From Streptomyces mashuensis (GTDB taxonomy: Bacteria > Actinomycetota > Actinomycetes > Streptomycetales > Streptomycetaceae), in NCBI RefSeq assembly GCF_014654785.1, contig NZ_BNBD01000003.1, positions 186,001 through 250,000 on the forward strand: a stretch of 64,000 nucleotides of DNA, read 5' to 3'. Below are positions 32,128 to 41,008 of the stretch, piece by piece; position 1 is the stretch's first letter; every line of letters begins with the position of its first letter. The notes beneath the pieces were generated by a model, which was not told the origin of the DNA, did no database searches, and was given only the letters and a program-made list of their open reading frames with translations. The position numbers and the translations under genes were made by a program.

Positions 32128-34335
32128 ATGGGCGAGAAGACGAGTACGCACCCAGGGGCCGCCGGCAGGGCCGTCACGGCCGACCGGCCCGGGGCGATCC
32201 GGAACGTGGCCCTGGTCGGCCACACCGGGTCCGGCAAGACCACGCTGGTGGAGGCGCTGGCGCTGGCCACGGGCGCGGTGACCCGGGCCGGCCGGGTCGA
32301 GGACGGCGCGACGGTCTCCGACCACGACGAGATCGAACACCGCCAGCAACGCTCGGTCCAGCTGTCACTGGTGCCCGTCGAATGGGCCGGCATCAAGATC
32401 AACCTACTCGACACCCCCGGGTACGCCGACTTCCTGGGGGAGCTGAGGGCCGGTCTGCGCGCCGCGGACGCGGCCCTCTTCGTCGTCTCGGCGGCAGAGG
32501 GCACCGAGGGCGTCACCGGCGCCACCCGCGTGCTGTGGGACGAGTGCGCGGCCGTGGGCATGCCCCGCGCCATCGTCCTCACCCACCTGGAGACCGCCCG
32601 CGCCGGCTTCGAGGAGATGACCGAGACCTGCCGGGCCGCCTTCGGCGGCGACTCGGCCGAGAACGTGCTCCCCCTCTACCTGCCGCTGCACGGCCCCGAG
32701 GGCCCCGACGGGCACCGCCCCGTCACCGGCCTCGCCGGCCTCCTCAGCGGCCGCGTCTTCGACTACTCCGGCGGCACCCGCACCGAGTCCGCACCCGACG
32801 CGGACCAGCTGCCGCTGATCGAGGAGGCCCGCAACCGGCTCATCGAGGGCATCATCGCCGAGAGCGAGGACGAGACCCTCATGGACCGCTACCTCGGCGG
32901 CGAGGAGATCGACGTCAAAACACTCATCGAGGACCTGGAACGCGCCGTCGCCCGCGGCAGCTTCCACCCCGTCCTGGCCGCCGCCCCCGCCACCGACGGC
33001 TCCCGCCAGGGCCTGGGCACCGTCGAACTCCTCGAACTGATCACCGGCGGCTTCCCCAGCCCCACCGAACGCGAGGCCCCCGCCGTCACCACCCCCGACG
33101 GCCGGCCCCGCCCCGCCCTCACCTGCGACCCCGACGGCCCGCTCGCCGCCGAGGTCGTCAAGACCGCCTCCGACCCCTACGTCGGCCGCGTCTCCCTCGT
33201 CCGCGTCTTCTCCGGCACCCTCCGCCCCGACGAGACCGTCCACGTCTCCGGACACGGCCTGGAGGACCGCGGCCACGAGGCCCACGACGTCGACGAACGC
33301 GTCGGCGCCCTCTCCTCCCCCTTCGGCAAACAGCAGCGCCAGCTCGCCCAGGCCGTCGCCGGCGACATCGCCTGCGTCGCCAAACTCACCCGCGCCGAGA
33401 CCGGCGACACCCTCTCCGGCAAGAACGACCCGCTCCTGATGGAGCCCTGGCTGATGCCCGACCCGCTCCTCCCGGTGGCCATCGAGGCACACAGCAAGGC
33501 CGACGAGGACAAGCTCTCCCACGGCCTCGCCCGGCTCGTCGCCGAGGACCCCACCATGCGGCTCGAACAGAATCCCGGCACCCACCAGGTGGTGCTGTGG
33601 TGCCTCGGCGAGGCCCACCGCGACGTCGCCCTGGAACGCCTGCGCACCCGCTACGGCGTCCAGGTCGACGTCGTCCCGCACAAGGTGTCGCTGCGCGAGA
33701 CCTTCGCCGGCCGCGCCACCGGCCGCGGCCGGCACGTCAAGCAGTCCGGCGGCCACGGCCAGTACGCCATCTGCGAGATCGAGGTCGAACCGCTCCCCGA
33801 GGGCTCCGGCATCGAATTCGTCGACAAGGTCGTGGGCGGCGCCGTGCCCCGCCAGTTCATCCCCTCCGTCGAGAAGGGCGTACGCGCCCAGGCCGCCCGC
33901 GGCATCGCCGCCGGACACCCCCTCGTCGACATCCGCGTCACCCTCGTCGACGGCAAGGCCCACTCCGTCGACTCCTCCGACGCCGCCTTCCAGACCGCCG
34001 GCGCCCTCGCCCTGCGCGAAGCCGCCGCCGAAGCCCGCATCCACCTCCTCGAACCCGTCGCCGACGTCCAGGTCCTCGTCCCCGACGACTACGTCGGCCC
34101 CGTCATGAGCGACCTCTCCGGCCGCCGCGGCCGCGTCGTCGGCACCGAACAGTCCGGCAGCGGCCGCACCCTCGTCCGCGCCGAAGTACCCGAGATCGAG
34201 ATCGGCCGCTACGCCGTCGACCTGCGCTCCCTCTCGCACGGCACCGGCCGCTTCAGCCGCCGCTACCTCCGGCACGAACCCATGCCGCCCCAGATCGCCG
34301 ACCGCGTCCGCGAAGAAGCCCCCAACGGCGGCTAG
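32128..34335 (+). CDS. Elongation factor G-like GTPase (EF-G2 type)
   Basis: A 735-residue protein with the full EF-G layout. G1 GHTGSGKTT at about 31-39, G3 DTPGYADF, domain II, domain IV (GRGRHVKQSGGHGQYAICEIEVEP) and domain V. The G4 motif, normally NKxD, reads THLE in IVLTHLETAR, and the G2 region reads RSVQLSL instead of RGITI. GTP specificity and true translocase activity are therefore doubtful. Such second EF-G proteins in actinobacteria have no settled role. ATG 32128 follows a GGAGGCGAG. Confidence 0.88.
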   Translation: MGEKTSTHPGAAGRAVTADRPGAIRNVALVGHTGSGKTTLVEALALATGAVTRAGRVEDGATVSDHDEIEHRQQRSVQLSLVPVEWAGIKINLLDTPGYADFLGELRAGLRAADAALFVVSAAEGTEGVTGATRVLWDECAAVGMPRAIVLTHLETARAGFEEMTETCRAAFGGDSAENVLPLYLPLHGPEGPDGHRPVTGLAGLLSGRVFDYSGGTRTESAPDADQLPLIEEARNRLIEGIIAESEDETLMDRYLGGEEIDVKTLIEDLERAVARGSFHPVLAAAPATDGSRQGLGTVELLELITGGFPSPTEREAPAVTTPDGRPRPALTCDPDGPLAAEVVKTASDPYVGRVSLVRVFSGTLRPDETVHVSGHGLEDRGHEAHDVDERVGALSSPFGKQQRQLAQAVAGDIACVAKLTRAETGDTLSGKNDPLLMEPWLMPDPLLPVAIEAHSKADEDKLSHGLARLVAEDPTMRLEQNPGTHQVVLWCLGEAHRDVALERLRTRYGVQVDVVPHKVSLRETFAGRATGRGRHVKQSGGHGQYAICEIEVEPLPEGSGIEFVDKVVGGAVPRQFIPSVEKGVRAQAARGIAAGHPLVDIRVTLVDGKAHSVDSSDAAFQTAGALALREAAAEARIHLLEPVADVQVLVPDDYVGPVMSDLSGRRGRVVGTEQSGSGRTLVRAEVPEIEIGRYAVDLRSLSHGTGRFSRRYLRHEPMPPQIADRVREEAPNGG

Positions 34336-34533
34336 TTCCCCTGTACCACCACAAACGGCACATACGACCGTCCGCCCCAACTCACTTGCGGCGGACGGCC
34401 GTCCGTTCTCCCCCATCTCCACCCCCGCCACCGCCACGCCCCGTTACGCTGAGCACGCGGCCCATGACACAGTCGGGAGGGCAGCAGTCGGAAACAGCCG
34501 GCGCACCGGACCGCGCAGGCGTGGGGGGCAGCA

Positions 34534-36186
34534 GTGGCAGGAGACGCGTACGACTTCACCCCGGGGGCACAGGTACCCGTCGCCGGAGGCGCCGGACAGA
34601 CCGCGGCCACCCAGGCCCTGGCCTCCGCCGCCTACCGCGACGGCCCCGTCGACGAACTCCTCAAGGCCAACTCCGACTGGGCCACCTCCGAGGTCAAGAA
34701 ACCCCGCATCTCCCTCTTCGAACCCAACCTCGGCGAAGCCTTCGCCCGCGCCGTCCAGACCCGCATGCTCGGCAGCGGCCGCAAACCCCTCATCCAGTCC
34801 TTCGGCCTCGAACCCCAGGTCATCGTCGAACACTGCCTGGCCGCCAACCGCATCCGCCGCGAACGCGACGCCCGGCTCACCCTCATCACCGTCCTGTGCG
34901 GCCTGCTCTTCCTGCCCGGCCTGCTCCTCTGGCTCGGCGCCTTCCAGCTGCGCCGCAGCCTCGCCGGCGCCCAGGACAAACGCGCCGGCGCCATGGGCAC
35001 CCTCCTGATGGTCGTCCTCGGCGGCCTCGTCGTCCTCTTCCTCGTCAAAATGCCCTTCGGCGGCCTCCTCGGCCTCTACCTGCGCGCCATGGTCGTCGTC
35101 CCCGCCATCGGCGGCCTGCTCGCCAAGACCGTCTGCGAACGCACCGCCAAGGACCTCCGGGAACGCTGGACCGGCCTCCTCGAAGGCGGCGGCGTCCCCG
35201 CCCGCATCCCCGAGGCCGTCCCCCGCACCCCCGGCGAGAACGCCGCCGAACAACTCCGCCAGAACCTCGAGCGCATCTCCGCCGAACAACGCAGCAACGT
35301 CGTCTTCTACGCCGGCCCCAAGGGCATACTCGGCATGGGCACCCGCTGGGGCAGCTGGCAGCTCGCCGAGGAACTCCACCCCGCCGAACCCGGCAAGGAC
35401 ATCGCCCCCTTCCGCAGCTGGGACATCGTCCGCGCCGTCCACGACCGCCTCCAGCTCCTCGAACGCACCCCCGTCAACACCGGCGGCCTCACCCCGCCCC
35501 AGGTCGAACACTGGGTCGTCGTCCCCGTCGGCGAAGGCGCCGGCGCCGTCTCCCGCCCCGGCGGCACCGACGCCGCCTTCCGCATCAGCGGCGCCCAGCT
35601 CCAGGAGATCTGCGACAAACAGCACTTCGGCAGCGGCGACCGCCACTACCTCGGCGTCCAGTTCGTCCTCTGGGACGGCCAGCTCGTCATCACCCTGCTC
35701 GTCAACGTCACCGTCCTGCACAAGACCCTGCGCATCGAGGTCACCGGCCACGCCCTCGGCCCCACCCACTCCGTCTTCAACGCCAAGCCGAAGAGCCGCA
35801 CCAAGACCTTCCGCAAGGGCCTGAAGTTCTGGGAGACCTGGACCCGCACCCTCCCCGTCGTCGAACCCCGCGAAGTCGTCCGCCTCGCCGCCCGCGCCCC
35901 CCTCACCTGGTACCCCCCGCTCCTCGAGTACTGGGGCGGCAAACTCGTCCTCCCCGAGCCCTTCGGACTGCGCCACGCCTGGGCCGACAAGCCCTGGCGG
36001 CACCGCTTCATGGCCGACGACGCCCTGCGCGCCGCCACGCCCGTCCTGCGCGTCGTCCACGAGGCCACCCTCAAGGTCCTCAAGGACCACGGCGTCGACA
36101 CCGAACGCTTCGAGAGCCGCGCCGGCAACCTCAGCGGCGCCATCCAGGACCCGACCCCCCGCCAGGCCGACGTCTACAACGCCTGA
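34534..36186 (+). CDS. Large membrane protein of unknown function
   Basis: A 550-residue protein from GTG 34534. Soluble N-terminus (1-114), three helices (about 115-137, 154-171, 175-197), then a 350-residue soluble part with VVFYAGPKGILGMGTRWGSWQLAEEL, FRSWDIVRAVHDRLQLLE and HYLGVQFVLWDGQLVITLLVNVTVLH. No catalytic motif is recognisable and I cannot name a family. It ends 24 bases from the convergent YncE-like gene. Likely expressed alone from the 198-base gap after the EF-G-like gene. Confidence 0.8.
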   Translation: MAGDAYDFTPGAQVPVAGGAGQTAATQALASAAYRDGPVDELLKANSDWATSEVKKPRISLFEPNLGEAFARAVQTRMLGSGRKPLIQSFGLEPQVIVEHCLAANRIRRERDARLTLITVLCGLLFLPGLLLWLGAFQLRRSLAGAQDKRAGAMGTLLMVVLGGLVVLFLVKMPFGGLLGLYLRAMVVVPAIGGLLAKTVCERTAKDLRERWTGLLEGGGVPARIPEAVPRTPGENAAEQLRQNLERISAEQRSNVVFYAGPKGILGMGTRWGSWQLAEELHPAEPGKDIAPFRSWDIVRAVHDRLQLLERTPVNTGGLTPPQVEHWVVVPVGEGAGAVSRPGGTDAAFRISGAQLQEICDKQHFGSGDRHYLGVQFVLWDGQLVITLLVNVTVLHKTLRIEVTGHALGPTHSVFNAKPKSRTKTFRKGLKFWETWTRTLPVVEPREVVRLAARAPLTWYPPLLEYWGGKLVLPEPFGLRHAWADKPWRHRFMADDALRAATPVLRVVHEATLKVLKDHGVDTERFESRAGNLSGAIQDPTPRQADVYNA

Positions 36187-36210
36187 GCCCCGGGACGGGC
36201 GCTCACGTGC

Positions 36211-37416
36211 TCACCTGAAGATGCCCGTGTGACCCAGCGAGTACCGGCCGGGCTGCGGATAGACCGCCAGCCCGTGCGGCCCGTCCCCCACCTTGATCTT
36301 CGCGATCTGGTGCCCGTCCCGCGTGTCGATCGCGTACACCTCGCTGTCGTACCGGCCCGACAGCCACAACACCTTGCCGTCCGCCGACACCCCACCCATG
36401 TCCGGGCTCCCGCCCTCCGGCAGCTCCCACTTCTTCACCAGCTTGCGGCTGGGCAGGTCCAGCACCGAGACCGAACCCTCGCCCCGGTTGGAGATGTACA
36501 TCGACTTCGAGTCCCGGCTGACGTACAGACCGTGCGCCCCCTTGCCCGTCTTCATCAGCCACGGCTCGGTGAACTTGTCCCCGTCCAGCACCCACACCCC
36601 GTCGGCGATCATGTCCGCGACGTACCAGGTCTTCCCGTCCGAGGAGATCTTCACGTCCTGCGGCATCGCCCCCTCGAACGGCAGCTTCTGCTTGGCGATC
36701 ACCTTCATCCGCGCCGTGTCGACCTTCAGCAGTTCCCCCGAGAACTCGCACGACACGATGAAGTACCGGCCGTCCGGCGAGAAGTCCGCATGGTTCACCC
36801 CGAGACAGTCCACGTGCTCCGTCTTCATCCGCTTCATCGTGTGCGCGTCCCGGAACACCAGCTCCCGGTCCATCGACGCCATCACCACCGCGTACTTCCC
36901 GTCCGGCGTGAAGTACAGGTTGTACGGGTCGTGCACATCCACCGGCTTGCCCGCCACCTTGCCCGTCGCCGGGTCGATCGGCGTCAGCGTGTGCCCCCGG
37001 TCGTTGTTCACCCACAACGTCTTCAGGTCCCACGACGGCACCACGTGCTGCGGCTGCCGGCCCACCGGAATCGTCTCGATCACCTTGTACGTCTCCGGAT
37101 CGATCACGCTCACCGTGTCCGACTCGGTATTCGGCACGTACACCCGCGACGGGAAGTCCTTCACCACCGGCGACAGCGCATTCGGCCGGTCCGCCGCATA
37201 CAGGTCGTCCGGATCCAGCAACGGCGGCATCCCCGGCAACCCCTGCGGCATACCCCGCGCCGCCCCCTGACTGCGGGCCCCGCGCGGCCCCCGCCCGCCG
37301 TCCCCGTCCTCACCACCACCACAGCCGGCCACCAGCCCGGCCACCAGCAGCGAGGACACGACGGCGAACACGGCGTGGGTACGGAAGGAAGCACGACGGG
37401 AGGAGAACGGGATCAT
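36211..37416 (-). CDS. YncE-like beta-propeller lipoprotein
   Basis: A 401-residue lipoprotein. Signal peptide with the lipobox LVAGC (Cys32), then a Gly/Arg-rich linker. A seven-bladed propeller of YVTN type follows (RVYVPNTESDTVSVIDPETYKVIETIPVG, SMYISNRGEGSVSVLDLPS, YDSEVYAIDTRDGHQIAKIKVGDGPHG). Such proteins bind ligands or partners outside the membrane; no enzyme site is visible. ATG 37416 overlaps the stop of the NodB-like gene, so the two exported lipoproteins are coupled. Confidence 0.85.
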   Translation of the reverse strand: MIPFSSRRASFRTHAVFAVVSSLLVAGLVAGCGGGEDGDGGRGPRGARSQGAARGMPQGLPGMPPLLDPDDLYAADRPNALSPVVKDFPSRVYVPNTESDTVSVIDPETYKVIETIPVGRQPQHVVPSWDLKTLWVNNDRGHTLTPIDPATGKVAGKPVDVHDPYNLYFTPDGKYAVVMASMDRELVFRDAHTMKRMKTEHVDCLGVNHADFSPDGRYFIVSCEFSGELLKVDTARMKVIAKQKLPFEGAMPQDVKISSDGKTWYVADMIADGVWVLDGDKFTEPWLMKTGKGAHGLYVSRDSKSMYISNRGEGSVSVLDLPSRKLVKKWELPEGGSPDMGGVSADGKVLWLSGRYDSEVYAIDTRDGHQIAKIKVGDGPHGLAVYPQPGRYSLGHTGIFR

Positions 37417-38231
37417 TGGCTCAGCAGCTCCGAAGTCGTCACCGCACGCAGACCGCGGCGGTGCAGGCCGTCGAGGATCGCGGGCATCGCGGCCACCGTG
37501 CCCGCATGCCCGAAGTGCAGGCTCACCACGGACCCCGGGCGCACCTTGTCCAGCACGGCGCGCCGCACCGCGTCGGCACCCGGGTCGGTGAAGTCGAGCG
37601 AGTCCACGTCGTAGGACAGGACGTACGGATACCCGGCGCGGCGCGCCAGACGCACCACCTGCTCGGTGGCGCGCCGCGCCTTCGACGGCCGGAACCAGCG
37701 GCCGATGCCGCCCGTCAGCCGGCGCAGCCGGTCCGCGCACTCGGTGATCTCGGCGTAGGCGGCCTGCGCGGGCAGCGCGCAGATGTTGAGATGCCGCATG
37801 GTGTGGTTGCCCAGTTCGTGCCCGCCGTCCAGCACCCGCCGGGCCATCTGCGGCGAGGCGTCGAGCCAGTCCCCGACCGCGAGCACGGTCACCCGCGCCC
37901 CGGCCCGCTCCACCTCGCCCAGGACGGCCTCGGCCGACCGCGGGTCGCCCCGCCCGTGAAAGGTGAGGGCCACCGCCCTCGTCCGGCGCTCCCCGTGCTC
38001 GATCTGCGCCGGCAGCCCGGCGGGCAGCTTCGGCAGCACCAGCGGCTGCCGGCCGGGCGGTACGGCGGCGGAGCCCCGGCGCGGGGCCGCCGGGTGCGGC
38101 GACGAGGAGGCCGGCACCGCCCCGCCGGCCGTCCGGCCGTCCCCGCCACAGCCCACGACGGCCGGCAGGACGCCCCCGGCGAGGGCGCCACCGGCGGCTG
38201 CGCGCAGCACGCCACGACGGTGAAGGGTCAC
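37413..38231 (-). CDS. NodB-fold lipoprotein with altered active site
   Basis: Polysaccharide-deacetylase family, 272 residues from GTG 38231. Twin-arginine-like start LHRRGVLRAAAGG and lipobox VVGC (Cys28). NodB motif 2 is intact (GNHTMRHL) and motif 3 is FRPSKARR. Motif 1, normally TFDDGPD, reads TFHGRGD at about residues 90-96, so both aspartates, including the catalytic base, are missing. It may bind glycans without deacetylating them, or use the neighbouring histidine. It is co-translated with the propeller lipoprotein that follows. Confidence 0.85.
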   Translation of the reverse strand: MTLHRRGVLRAAAGGALAGGVLPAVVGCGGDGRTAGGAVPASSSPHPAAPRRGSAAVPPGRQPLVLPKLPAGLPAQIEHGERRTRAVALTFHGRGDPRSAEAVLGEVERAGARVTVLAVGDWLDASPQMARRVLDGGHELGNHTMRHLNICALPAQAAYAEITECADRLRRLTGGIGRWFRPSKARRATEQVVRLARRAGYPYVLSYDVDSLDFTDPGADAVRRAVLDKVRPGSVVSLHFGHAGTVAAMPAILDGLHRRGLRAVTTSELLSQ

Positions 38232-38310
38232 CGTCTCATTAGAGCTTCTTCGGAAAGAATTTCGTGCTATTTGCCCGAATCTCGCCGCGAACGTGTCTTG
38301 AGTCGCCCCG

Positions 38311-38871
38311 TCAGACGGCCGGCCAGACGTCGGCGAGCATCTTGCGCGTGTCGGCGAGGAGCTGCGGCAGGACCTTGGTGTGGCCGACGACGGGCAGGAA
38401 GTTGGTGTCGCCGCCCCAGCGCGGAACGATGTGCTGGTGCAGATGGGCGGCGATGCCGGCACCCGCGACGCTGCCTTGGTTCATGCCGATGTTGAACCCG
38501 TGGGCCCCGGACGCCTCGCGCAGCGCCCGCATGGCGCGCTTGGTGAAGTCGGCCAGCTCGGCGGTCTCGGCCTCGTCCAGCTCGGTGTAGTCGGCGACGT
38601 GCCGGAAGGGGACGACCATGCAGTGCCCGCCGTTGTACGGGTAGAGGTTGAGCACGGCGTAGACGCGCTCGCCCCGGGCGATGATCAGCCCGTCCTCGTC
38701 GCTCTTGGCCGGGATCGAGCAGAACGGGCACCCGTCGCCGGCCCCCGGCCCGCTGGGCTTGTTCTCACCCTGGATGTAGGCCATCCGGTGGGGGGTCCAC
38801 AGGCGCTGGAACGCATCGGGCGTCCCCACTCCGAACTGCTGCTCCGGCTCAGTCGTCATGGGGTGAAGCAT
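38311..38871 (-). CDS. HIT-family nucleotide hydrolase/phosphorylase
   Basis: A 186-residue histidine-triad protein with GIAAHLHQHIVPRW as the HxHxHxx triad. A CPFC pair sits in the N-terminal part (GDGCPFCSIPA), as in actinobacterial diadenosine tetraphosphate-degrading members. ATG 38859 (MTTEPEQQ) is a second possible start; no clear Shine-Dalgarno decides. It lies directly downstream of thrS, the same pairing as in Mycobacterium, where the HIT protein acts on Ap4A. Confidence 0.9.
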   Translation of the reverse strand: MLHPMTTEPEQQFGVGTPDAFQRLWTPHRMAYIQGENKPSGPGAGDGCPFCSIPAKSDEDGLIIARGERVYAVLNLYPYNGGHCMVVPFRHVADYTELDEAETAELADFTKRAMRALREASGAHGFNIGMNQGSVAGAGIAAHLHQHIVPRWGGDTNFLPVVGHTKVLPQLLADTRKMLADVWPAV

Positions 38872-38873
38872 AG

Positions 38874-38906
38874 GAGCCCCGGAGCGCTGCGTGCGCTCCG
38901 GGGCTC
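38874..38906 (-). terminator. Terminator between thrS and the HIT gene
   Basis: A perfect 14-bp stem (38874-38887 and 38893-38906) with loop TGCGT, about 30 bases after the thrS stop and ending three bases before the HIT start codon. It should reduce read-through, so the HIT gene may rely on its own start signals or on partial read-through. Confidence 0.8.
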
Positions 38907-38936
38907 TCCCGGCCGGCCGGTACGGCCGTCGGGCGG

Positions 38937-40913
38937 TCAGACCTGGACGCGGTCCTCGACGGCCTTGGCGACCTTGGCGAGGGCCTCGTCGCGCGGGATG
39001 CCGTTCTCCTGCGACCCGTCGCGGTAGCGGAAGGAGACCGTGCCCGCGTTCATGTCGTCGTCACCGACGATGATCATGAACGGAACCTTGGCCTTCTGGT
39101 GGTTCCGGATCTTCTTCTGCATGCGGTCCGAGGAGGCGTCGACCTCCATCCGCAGGCCCTTCTTCTTCGCCTCGGCGGCGAACTCCTGGAGGTACGCCAC
39201 GTGGGCGTCACCCACCGGGATGCCGACCGCCTGCACCGGCGCCAGCCACGCCGGGAAGGCGCCCGCGTAGTGCTCCAGCAGCACGGCGAAGAACCGCTCG
39301 ATGGAGCCGAACAGCGCGCGGTGGATCATGACCGGGCGCTGCTTGGTGCCGTCGGCCGCGGTGTACTCGAGGTCGAAACGCTCCGGCAGGTTGAAGTCGA
39401 GCTGGATCGTCGACATCTGCCAGGTCCGGCCGATGGCGTCCTTGGCCTGCACCGAGATCTTCGGCCCGTAGAACGCCGCACCGCCCGGGTCGGCCACGAG
39501 CTCCAGGCCCTGCTTCTCGGCCACCTTGCGCAGCGTCTCGGTGGCCTCCTCCCACGCCTCGTCCGTGCCGACGAACTTCTCCGGGTCCTTGGTGGAGAGC
39601 TCCAGGTAGAAGTCGGTCAGGCCGTAGTCGCGGAGCAGGTCGAGCACGAAGGTGAGGGTGCGGTCGAGCTCCTCGCCCATCTGCTCACGGGTGCAGTAGA
39701 TGTGCGCGTCGTCCTGCGTGAAGCCCCGGGCCCGGGTGAGGCCGTGGACCACGCCCGACTTCTCGTACCGGTACACCGTGCCGAACTCGAACAGCCGCAG
39801 CGGCAGCTCGCGGTACGAACGCCCCCGCGCGTCGAAGATCAGGTTGTGCATGGGGCAGTTCATGGGCTTGAGGTAGTAGTCCACGCCCTCGTCGAGCTGC
39901 ATGGGCGGGTACATGCCGTCGGCGTACCAGTCCAGGTGGCCCGAGGTCTCGAACAGCTGCCCCTTGGTGGCGTGCGGGGTGTAGACGAACTCGTAGCCGG
40001 CCTCCTCGTGCTTCTTGCGCGAGTAGTCCTCCATGACGCGGCGGATGATGCCGCCACGGGGGTGGAAGACGGCCAGGCCGGAGCCGATCTGCTCGGGGAT
40101 GGAGAAGAGGTCCAGCTCGGAGCCGAGCTTGCGGTGGTCGCGCTTCTCTGCCTCGGCGAGGAAGTCGAGGTGCGCCTTCAGCTCGTCCTTGGTCGGCCAG
40201 GCGGTGCCGTAGATGCGCTGGAGCATCGGGTTCTTCTCGCTGCCGCGCCAGTAGGCGGCGGCGTTGCGCATGAGCTTGAACGCCGGGATCAGGCGGGTCG
40301 TCGGCAGGTGGGGACCACGGCAGAGGTCCTTCCAGCACAGCTCGCCCGTCTTCGGGTCCAGGTTGTCGTAGATGGTGAGCTCGCCGGCGCCCACCTCGAC
40401 GTTCGCGCCCTCTTCCTGGGCGGCGGAGCCCTTGAGGCCGATGAGCTCCAGCTTGTACGGCTCGTCGGCGAGCTCCTCGCGGGCCGCGTCGTCGGTGACG
40501 ACGCGGCGGGCGAACTTCTGCCCGCGCTTGATGATCTCCTGCATGCGCTTCTCGACGAGCTTGAGATCATCGGGGGTGAACGGCTTCTCCACGTCGAAGT
40601 CGTAGTAGAAGCCGTCCTTGACCGGCGGGCCGATGCCCAGCTTGGCCTCGGGGAAGAGCTCCTGCACGGCCTGGGCCATGACGTGGGCGCACGAGTGGCG
40701 CAGGATGTTCAGGCCGTCCTCGGAGGAGACCTCGACGGGCTCGATCTCCTCGCCGTCGGCGACCTCGTACGCGAGGTCCTTCAGCTCGCCCGCGACGCGC
40801 GCGGCGACGATGGTGCGCTCACCGGCGAAGAGGTCGGCGGCCGTAGTGCCCGTCGTCACCACGCGCTCTTCCCGCTCGGAATCGCGTTTGATGATCACAC
40901 GGACGTCTGACAC
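38937..40913 (-). CDS. thrS: Threonyl-tRNA synthetase
   Basis: Class II synthetase, 658 residues from GTG 40913 with AGGAG upstream. TGS domain at the N-terminus, editing domain with [12 protein letters not shown], and a catalytic core with [11 protein letters not shown] (zinc cysteine), [15 protein letters not shown] (motif 2) and [13 protein letters not shown] (motif 3). The anticodon-binding domain is at the C-terminus. A hairpin lies in its short leader. Confidence 0.97.
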   Translation of the reverse strand: MSDVRVIIKRDSEREERVVTTGTTAADLFAGERTIVAARVAGELKDLAYEVADGEEIEPVEVSSEDGLNILRHSCAHVMAQAVQELFPEAKLGIGPPVKDGFYYDFDVEKPFTPDDLKLVEKRMQEIIKRGQKFARRVVTDDAAREELADEPYKLELIGLKGSAAQEEGANVEVGAGELTIYDNLDPKTGELCWKDLCRGPHLPTTRLIPAFKLMRNAAAYWRGSEKNPMLQRIYGTAWPTKDELKAHLDFLAEAEKRDHRKLGSELDLFSIPEQIGSGLAVFHPRGGIIRRVMEDYSRKKHEEAGYEFVYTPHATKGQLFETSGHLDWYADGMYPPMQLDEGVDYYLKPMNCPMHNLIFDARGRSYRELPLRLFEFGTVYRYEKSGVVHGLTRARGFTQDDAHIYCTREQMGEELDRTLTFVLDLLRDYGLTDFYLELSTKDPEKFVGTDEAWEEATETLRKVAEKQGLELVADPGGAAFYGPKISVQAKDAIGRTWQMSTIQLDFNLPERFDLEYTAADGTKQRPVMIHRALFGSIERFFAVLLEHYAGAFPAWLAPVQAVGIPVGDAHVAYLQEFAAEAKKKGLRMEVDASSDRMQKKIRNHQKAKVPFMIIVGDDDMNAGTVSFRYRDGSQENGIPRDEALAKVAKAVEDRVQV

Positions 40914-40934
40914 CGGTCTCTCCTGACGATATGG

Positions 40935-40959
40935 GGCGCGTCAGCGGTCGCTGCGCGCC
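40935..40959 (-). promoter_or_regulatory. Leader hairpin of thrS
   Basis: GGCGCG-T-CAGC / GCTG-CGCGCC pairs around GGTC, about 20 bases before the thrS start codon. There is room for only a short leader, and no T-box elements are visible. It may influence translation or simply be GC-rich by chance. Confidence 0.3.
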
Positions 40960-41008
40960 TGAATCGTACCGAGCCCGGCGGCCCCGCCGCTAAACGGTTA
41001 TCGGTGGC

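Noticed and set aside
31362..36218. 1.6-kiloresidue plus-strand frame covering pgsA to the membrane protein
   Set aside because: It runs antisense to pgsA and out of frame through the EF-G-like gene; composition is Arg/Pro-rich with no domain.
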